Shown here piece after piece: positions 58,641 to 64,000 of a DNA stretch of 64,000 nucleotides (the first letter of the stretch is position 1; every line of letters begins with the position of its first letter). Location of the stretch: the NCBI RefSeq assembly GCF_030689305.1, contig NZ_JAUYVM010000006.1:62001-126000 (forward strand), written 5' to 3'. The position numbers and the translations under genes are program-made. The notes under the pieces are model-generated. The model saw only the letters and a program-made list of their open reading frames with translations. It searched no databases and was not told the origin of the DNA. Source of the DNA: Vibrio penaeicida (GTDB taxonomy: Bacteria; Pseudomonadota; Gammaproteobacteria; Enterobacterales; Vibrionaceae).

Positions 58641-59627
58641 ATGGGATATTTTTTAAGACGTTTGTCGTTTTACTTTATTGCGCTGTTAGTTGCAGCCACT
58701 TTGAACTTCATCATTCCGCGAGCAATGCCAGGTGACCCAGTTACCATGATGTTCGCTAACGCTTCTGTTCAGGTAACACCTGAGCGTATTGAAGCAATGA
58801 AACAACTTCTGGGCTTTGTGGATGGTCCAATTTGGGTACAGTATTTTGCCTACATGAAAAACATCCTAAGCTGGGAACTGGGCACTTCAATTCAGTTCTA
58901 CCCTCTTAGCGTAAACGAACTACTTGGTAGCGCGTTTGGCTGGTCTCTTTTCCTAGCCGGTACTGCCGTTGTTCTATCATTTTCAATCGGTTCTATCTTA
59001 GGTATTTTCGCTGCGTGGAAACGTGGTAGCCGTTACGACACCTTTATCACTCCAGGTATGCTGATCATTCAAGCGGTACCGCAGGTTGTTATCGCGATGC
59101 TAGCCCTGTTTACCTTTGCGATTGGCCTTAAGTGGTTCCCTACGGGTTACGCTTACACGGCGGGTACATTACCTGAATGGACAAGCTGGGAGTTTTACAA
59201 AGACGCCGCTTACCACGCTGTTCTTCCATTATTCTGTGCTTCAGTCGTACAAATCGGTGGCTTCTTGGTGAACATGCGTAACAACATGATCAACCTATTG
59301 GCTGAAGATTACATCACCATGGCGAAAGGTAAGGGTCTGAGCGAAAACCGTGTGGTATTCAACTACGCAGCCCGTAACGCCTTACTTCCAAGTGTGACAG
59401 CGTTGTCTATGTCTCTTGGCATGGCGATCGGTGGTCAGCTTATCATCGAAATCATCTTTAACTACCCTGGTCTTGGCTCGGTGCTATTTAACGCTATTCA
59501 CGCTCGTGATTACCAAGTTCTTCAGGGACAACTACTCATTATGACCCTGTTTATGCTGTTCTTTAACCTGGTTGCAGACATGTTGTATGTGGTTCTTGAC
59601 CCACGCCTACGTAAGGGAGGCAAATAA
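58641..59627 (+). CDS. Chitin-oligosaccharide ABC transporter permease 1
   Basis: 328 aa, six membrane helices, DppB type. Cytoplasmic EAA loop is in EDYITMAKGKGLSENRVVFN (about residues 222-241). AAGGT before the ATG. Two bases separate it from the second permease, so they are coupled. Role assigned from the ChiS-CBP context. Confidence 0.92.
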   Translation: MGYFLRRLSFYFIALLVAATLNFIIPRAMPGDPVTMMFANASVQVTPERIEAMKQLLGFVDGPIWVQYFAYMKNILSWELGTSIQFYPLSVNELLGSAFGWSLFLAGTAVVLSFSIGSILGIFAAWKRGSRYDTFITPGMLIIQAVPQVVIAMLALFTFAIGLKWFPTGYAYTAGTLPEWTSWEFYKDAAYHAVLPLFCASVVQIGGFLVNMRNNMINLLAEDYITMAKGKGLSENRVVFNYAARNALLPSVTALSMSLGMAIGGQLIIEIIFNYPGLGSVLFNAIHARDYQVLQGQLLIMTLFMLFFNLVADMLYVVLDPRLRKGGK

Positions 59628-59629
59628 TC

Positions 59630-60655
59630 ATGAAAGGTTTCGCTAAATTAGTTTGGAGCAACCCCGTTGCTATGATTGGTGTCGTTATTCTGAGCCTATT
59701 CTTATTCATGGCTTTGGCTGCACCTATTATTACGAAACATGCGCCGGATAAGCGTACTGGTAAGCCACACGAATACCCTGGCTTTGTTGTAAAAGCCGCT
59801 CAGAACAACCCGGATGGCTTTATTGCTGAAAAGCTAGCTACAGACCGCCGTACTCTGCTTATGTCGAAAAAAGCAGACCATATTTTCGGAACAACTCGTA
59901 TGGGTCGTGACGTATGGTCTCAGCTAGCTTACGGTGCACGCGTATCGCTTTCAGTCGGCTTCGGTGCTGGTATTACCGTGTGTTTCCTAGCCACTATCAT
60001 AGGTATCTCAGCCGGTTACTTCGGCGGTCGAGTCGATGACATTCTGACAGCCGCAATGAATATCATGCTTGTTATTCCACAATATCCGCTCCTGTTTGTA
60101 CTGGCGGCATTTATTGGGGAGGCAGGACCGTTAACCATTGCCATCATAGTTGGGTGTACATCCTGGGCTTGGGGCGCAAGGGTTATTCGCTCGCAAACAC
60201 TGGCGTTGCGTGAGAAAGAGTTTGTTAAAGCGGCAGAAGTATTGGGTGAGTCTTCTTGGAGAATCATCTTCGTTGAAATCTTGCCAAACCTTATCCCAAT
60301 TGTAGGTGCAAGCTTCATCGGTTCAGTTATGTACGCCATCATGATGGAAGCGACAATCTCGTTCCTAGGTCTTGGCGACCCAAGCACTATCAGCTGGGGC
60401 ATCATGCTTTACAACGTGCAAACCTCTTCATCAATGCTAATTGGCGCTTGGTGGGAACTCGTTGCTCCATGTATGGCACTGACGCTGCTTGTTACAGGTC
60501 TTGCACTGCTTAACTTCGCAGTAGATGAAATTGCTAACCCGCAACTGCGTTCTCACAAAGGCATGAAGCGTTGGAAAAAACTCAACGCTCAAGACCAAAA
60601 AGAACGTCAACCAGAACTTCCACCACAAAATGCACTTTGGAGCGGAGACAAGTAA
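59630..60655 (+). CDS. Chitin-oligosaccharide ABC transporter permease 2
   Basis: 341 aa, DppC type, with an N-terminal helix, a 90-residue periplasmic stretch and five more helices. EAA loop in KEFVKAAEVLGESSWRIIFV. The basic C-terminal tail (about 300-341, KGMKRWKKLNAQDQK) is longer than in DppC. AGGGAGG precedes the start. Confidence 0.92.
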   Translation: MKGFAKLVWSNPVAMIGVVILSLFLFMALAAPIITKHAPDKRTGKPHEYPGFVVKAAQNNPDGFIAEKLATDRRTLLMSKKADHIFGTTRMGRDVWSQLAYGARVSLSVGFGAGITVCFLATIIGISAGYFGGRVDDILTAAMNIMLVIPQYPLLFVLAAFIGEAGPLTIAIIVGCTSWAWGARVIRSQTLALREKEFVKAAEVLGESSWRIIFVEILPNLIPIVGASFIGSVMYAIMMEATISFLGLGDPSTISWGIMLYNVQTSSSMLIGAWWELVAPCMALTLLVTGLALLNFAVDEIANPQLRSHKGMKRWKKLNAQDQKERQPELPPQNALWSGDK

Positions 60656-60657
60656 TC

Positions 60658-61641
60658 ATGACTGAGCCACTCATTTCTGTAAAAGATTTGTGCGTGGACT
60701 ACATTACAGACGCGGGCGATGTCCGCGCTTGTAACCACGTAAGTTTTGACATAGGTAAAGGGGAAGTTTTCGGGCTGGCTGGAGAGTCAGGCTGCGGGAA
60801 ATCCACCGTTGCTTTCTCACTGATGCGTCTTCATAAGCCACCAGCATTCATTACAGGTGGTCAGGTTATCTTCAATGGCGAAGATATCCTTCAGTACGGT
60901 GACGAGCGTATGCAATCGTTCCGCTGGAGTGAAATGTCGATGGTATTCCAGAGCGCGATGAATGCGCTCAACCCTGTCCTCACGATGGAGGAGCAATTCT
61001 GCGATGTCATTATGCGTCATACCAATATGACACGTGAGCAAGCTGTCCGTCGTGCAGAAGGGCTACTGGAAATTGTTGATATCCACCCTAGCCGCCTAAA
61101 TGACTTCCCGCACCAATTCTCTGGTGGTATGCGTCAAAGGCTGGTTATCGCTATCGCGTTAGCGCTAAACCCTAAGATGATCATTATGGATGAGCCAACT
61201 ACCGCACTAGATGTGGTTGTACAGCGAGAAATCCTACAAAAGATCTACGCATTAAAAGAGGAATTTGGTTTCTCCATTCTATTCATCACTCATGATATAT
61301 CGTTGATGGTCGAATTCTCAGACCGCATCGGCATCATGTACTCAGGTGAATTGATTGAAGTTGCCCCTTCTAAGGAAATATTGGAAAGCCCATACCATCC
61401 ATATACTAAAGGGCTGGGAAGTTCTTTCCCTCCATTAACAGGTCCAAAAACCAAGTTAACTGGCATTCCTGGCAACCCGCTGAACTTACTGGAAATTCCG
61501 CAGGGCTGTCGATTCCAATCACGTTGCGACCGCGTACACGAAGCATGTACGACTAATGCAACAACACTGCGTCAAATAGAACCAAACCGCTTCTCTAACT
61601 GCCATTTATATGGACAACCAATCGCGACGGCCAAAGCATAG
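60658..61641 (+). CDS. Chitin-oligosaccharide ABC transporter ATPase 1
   Basis: 327 aa from ATG 60658; a reading from 60571 lies inside the permease gene. Walker A GESGCGKS (about 42-49), signature FSGGMRQR, Walker B MIIMDEPT, and the OppD-type C-terminal extension with cysteines (GCRFQSRCDRVHEAC) that often holds an Fe-S cluster. The ribosome site GGAG is within the permease 3-prime end. Confidence 0.93.
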   Translation: MTEPLISVKDLCVDYITDAGDVRACNHVSFDIGKGEVFGLAGESGCGKSTVAFSLMRLHKPPAFITGGQVIFNGEDILQYGDERMQSFRWSEMSMVFQSAMNALNPVLTMEEQFCDVIMRHTNMTREQAVRRAEGLLEIVDIHPSRLNDFPHQFSGGMRQRLVIAIALALNPKMIIMDEPTTALDVVVQREILQKIYALKEEFGFSILFITHDISLMVEFSDRIGIMYSGELIEVAPSKEILESPYHPYTKGLGSSFPPLTGPKTKLTGIPGNPLNLLEIPQGCRFQSRCDRVHEACTTNATTLRQIEPNRFSNCHLYGQPIATAKA

Positions 61642-61686
61642 AGCCAACAAAAAATAAAAAAGCGAAAAGAGAAACTGGAGACAATT

Positions 61687-62682
61687 ATGAGCAAAGATTT
61701 TGGCGAACTACTGGTTGAAGGCAAGAATGTCGTAAAAGACTTCCCTATCAACAGTAATTCCTTAAACCAACCTATGATGCGTGCCATTAACGACGTGTCA
61801 TTCAAAATGTATAAAAGCCGCGGTCTGTCAGTGGTTGGAGAGTCTGGTTCAGGCAAATCCACAACGGCAAAAATGATCGCGAAAATGTACGCCCCAACTG
61901 AAGGCGTTATCGAATATAAAGGTCGTGACATTCAAGGCATTAGTAGTCGTAAAGACATGATGCATTATCGCGAAGGTGTTCAAATGGTATGGCAAGACCC
62001 GTTTGGATCATTGAACCCTACGCATAATATCTTCCACCATATTGCGCGCCCATTGTTGATTCATAAGAAAATCACATCTGGCAATAAAAAAGAGCTCGAA
62101 GAACGCGTATACGATCTTCTTGAGCAAGTGGGGCTCATTCCGCCAAAAGAAACGGCCGAAAAGTTCCCTCACCAGCTTTCTGGTGGACAACGCCAGCGCG
62201 TAAATTTAGCAAGAAATATTGCCGTTGGAGCTGAGGTCGTTTTGGCTGATGAACCAACCTCGATGTTAGATGTTTCTATCCGTGCAGGCGTATTAAACCT
62301 GATGGAAGAGATGAAGTTTGAAAAGCAGATGTCTTTGCTTTACATCACTCACGACATCGCAACTGCACGTTACATCGCTGAAGACTTAGCCGTTATGTAC
62401 GTAGGTCATATGGTTGAGTGGGGAGACACTGAAGAGATCATTCACGATCCGCAACATCCTTACACTCAGCTTTTGGTATCAGCAGTGCCGGATCCAAAGA
62501 AATCGATCCATGAAAAATTGAAAGGCAACAAAGGGGATATCCCTCTTTGGACGCCAGAGTCGGCAGGTTGTCCGTTTGCTGGTCGCTGTACTCACGTTTC
62601 CGATAAATGCAAAGAGCAGCTACCGGGCGTTACTCAGCTATCAGACAATCACTTTGTCCGTTGCTATCTGTACGAAGACTAA
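61687..62682 (+). CDS. Chitin-oligosaccharide ABC transporter ATPase 2
   Basis: 331 aa, OppF type. Walker A GESGSGKS (about 52-59), LSGGQRQR signature, Walker B VVLADEPTSMLD, C-terminal cysteines CPFAGRCTHVSDKCKEQLPG. It heterodimerises with ATPase 1. The stop lies inside a 16-base tandem repeat. Confidence 0.93.
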   Translation: MSKDFGELLVEGKNVVKDFPINSNSLNQPMMRAINDVSFKMYKSRGLSVVGESGSGKSTTAKMIAKMYAPTEGVIEYKGRDIQGISSRKDMMHYREGVQMVWQDPFGSLNPTHNIFHHIARPLLIHKKITSGNKKELEERVYDLLEQVGLIPPKETAEKFPHQLSGGQRQRVNLARNIAVGAEVVLADEPTSMLDVSIRAGVLNLMEEMKFEKQMSLLYITHDIATARYIAEDLAVMYVGHMVEWGDTEEIIHDPQHPYTQLLVSAVPDPKKSIHEKLKGNKGDIPLWTPESAGCPFAGRCTHVSDKCKEQLPGVTQLSDNHFVRCYLYED

Positions 62683-62709
62683 ATTGCTAGAAAACTAAAT
62701 TGTTAGAAA
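62678..62709 (+). repeat. Tandem 16-base duplication at the end of ATPase 2
   Basis: ACTAAATTGCTAGAAA then ACTAAATTGTTAGAAA, one mismatch. The first copy supplies the stop codon; the second lies just after. Confidence 0.8.
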
Positions 62710-62714
62710 ACTAG

Positions 62715-62766
62715 GCTTCGCAAGAAGCAAGCTATAAAAGATATTGAGGCACCGATTTGTGCCTCA
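62715..62766 (+). promoter_or_regulatory. Intercistronic hairpins before the GH9 gene
   Basis: GCTTC-GCAA-GAAGC (62715-62728, GNRA-type loop) and TGAGGCAC-CGATTT-GTGCCTCA (62745-62766). No T-run after either, so they are processing or stability elements rather than terminators. Confidence 0.5.
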
Positions 62767-62791
62767 CTGATTTAATTTACGGGAGAACCCA

Positions 62792-64000
62792 ATGCAACTC
62801 TTAACTAACCAGATAGGCTATGAGGCTTCAGGCGCTAAGCACGCGGTGCTTTGTGTTGACGAAGCGCTCGCAAAAGGCAGCCTGGCTCTACTGGTAAGAG
62901 CAGACTCTAAAGACACCGTTTCTGGAAGCATTGGTTCGGAAGGCATCGCTTCTAAGGATACTGGTTCTGAAGAAATTGTTGCTTCGTTCCAGATTAGTGA
63001 AGCCACTCAAGTTGCTCACTGGCATCAAGGGCTGTTTTGCGAGATCGACTTTTCAGAATTTTCGGAATCCGGTCGTTTCTTGCTGCGAGTTAATGAGTTG
63101 CAATCTTCTCCCTTCGATATTCGTGAGGGTGTGTTGATGAACACCACCTTCTCTGATGTCCTTCATTATTTTAAATCCCAACGTTGTGGTGGGATTTACG
63201 AGAAACAAGATCGCACCATCCCTCTGCTGAACTCAGACAAAACTGTCGACGTTCGCGGTGGTTGGTACGATGCATCAGGTGACGTCAGTAAATATATGAG
63301 CCACCTGTCTTATGCCAATTTTTTAAACCCTCAACAAACTCCAATGGTCGTATGGAATATGTTGAAAGGCTTAGAGTTAGTGGAGGAACGCTCTGACTTT
63401 GCAGCATATTCTCGGGTGAGGCTAACAGAAGAAGCACTGTTTGGTGCCGACTTCTTAGCCCGTATGCAACACCCGGAGGGTTTCTTTTACATGACGGTCT
63501 TTGACAAATGGAGCAAAGACATAAAGCAACGGGAGATTTGTGCCTACGAAACGCAGGACGGCCACAAAAAAGACGACTACCAAGCAGGTTTTCGTCAAGG
63601 TGGTGGAATGGCAATCGCAGCTCTAGCTTCTGCTTCTCGACTTGATGTATGTGGCGAATTTTCGCAAGAGTATTACCTAGAAGCGGCGGAAAAAGGCTAT
63701 TGGCACTTAAAGGAGTGCAATACTCGCTACCTCAATGATGGTGAAGAGAACATTATTGATGAGTATTGCGCGTTGATGGCCTGTGTTGAGCTGTACCGCT
63801 CCACTGGCGAACAATGCTACCTGTCGGAGGCGCAAATGTGGGCGAATCGCCTATCGCTGCGCCAGCTGACCGACGCACGTTTTGAACATTACTGGGCTGC
63901 TACAGACGATGGCAGCCGCCCTTATTATCACGCAGCAGAAGCGGGGTTACCCGTTATTGCCCTTTGTGAATATTTGTCCGTTGAAAGACGCGAATCGCAA
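62792..64000 (+). CDS. GH9 family glycosidase (chitin-oligosaccharide glucosaminidase), 3-prime end beyond window
   Basis: 403 codons visible, open at the window edge. GGGAG precedes the ATG. An N-terminal immunoglobulin-like domain (about 1-115) leads to the (alpha/alpha)6 GH9 domain; GGWYDASGD (156-164) carries the catalytic Asp region. No signal peptide, so cytoplasmic. In V. cholerae the gene at this place encodes a glucosaminidase acting on imported chitosugars, though once annotated as endoglucanase-related. Residues about 44-66 are a Ser/Gly/Glu-rich insertion. Confidence 0.88.
   Translation, partial: MQLLTNQIGYEASGAKHAVLCVDEALAKGSLALLVRADSKDTVSGSIGSEGIASKDTGSEEIVASFQISEATQVAHWHQGLFCEIDFSEFSESGRFLLRVNELQSSPFDIREGVLMNTTFSDVLHYFKSQRCGGIYEKQDRTIPLLNSDKTVDVRGGWYDASGDVSKYMSHLSYANFLNPQQTPMVVWNMLKGLELVEERSDFAAYSRVRLTEEALFGADFLARMQHPEGFFYMTVFDKWSKDIKQREICAYETQDGHKKDDYQAGFRQGGGMAIAALASASRLDVCGEFSQEYYLEAAEKGYWHLKECNTRYLNDGEENIIDEYCALMACVELYRSTGEQCYLSEAQMWANRLSLRQLTDARFEHYWAATDDGSRPYYHAAEAGLPVIALCEYLSVERRESQ

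Overview
The window reads as chromosome 1 of a Vibrio. Protein sequences and gene order match the V. cholerae block that runs from release factor 3 through nlpI-pnp-rpsO-truB-rbfA-infB-nusA-rimP-metY-leuU-secG-glmM-folP-ftsH-rlmE-yhbY-greA to ompU, dacB, tyrS, an RND pump, erpA, hemL, rsmC, chiS and the chitin-oligosaccharide (chb) operon. Species cannot be fixed from sequence reading alone. No insertion sequence, prophage, integron cassette or CRISPR array was seen.

Layout. 1-2160: a two-gene E1 alpha/beta 2-oxoacid dehydrogenase operon (minus), divergent from an RpiR-type regulator at 2609. 3644-10591: prfC, a periplasmic solute-binding protein followed by a membrane GGDEF-EAL enzyme, then rimI-holD and a small unknown gene. 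10903-13508: an accessory-looking patch with a LuxR-type regulator, a decayed MFS transporter gene and a class II histone-deacetylase-like amidohydrolase. 13588-18843: ubiT-yhbS on one strand, then a PAS-PAS-GGDEF-EAL protein (rocS-like), ubiU and ubiV (oxygen-independent ubiquinone synthesis). 18906-35989: the conserved translation, transcription and envelope block on the minus strand, with two tRNA genes (fMet and Leu-GAG). 36521-49834: ompU, dacB, an MgtE-type Mg transporter with a complex leader, a DUF454 membrane protein, tyrS, an M23 endopeptidase, a vexLM-like RND pump, erpA and hemL. 50082-64000: an AI-2E-family membrane protein, rsmC, then the chitin system: the hybrid kinase/DNA-binding protein ChiS, an 888-base regulatory region, the solute-binding protein CBP, two permeases, two ATPases and a GH9 glycosidase cut by the window end.

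How they work together. ChiS senses chitin oligosaccharides through the periplasmic protein CBP and activates the operon that imports and degrades them. rpsO, pnp, infB, nusA and rimP share a co-oriented operon cluster whose junctions carry terminators and processing hairpins. ubiT, ubiU and ubiV make ubiquinone without oxygen, with a c-di-GMP enzyme gene placed between them. erpA carries a recognisable IscR site in its promoter.

Most of the novelty is in untranslated DNA: a short leader ORF plus anti-Shine-Dalgarno ahead of the MgtE gene, a terminator-like hairpin in the greA leader, a phased ACGT array and two competing helices ahead of cbp, a terminator 17 nt ahead of rsmC, and three related palindromes in the RpiR/E1 intergenic region. 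All sites were read by eye; no alignment, folding or database search was run.
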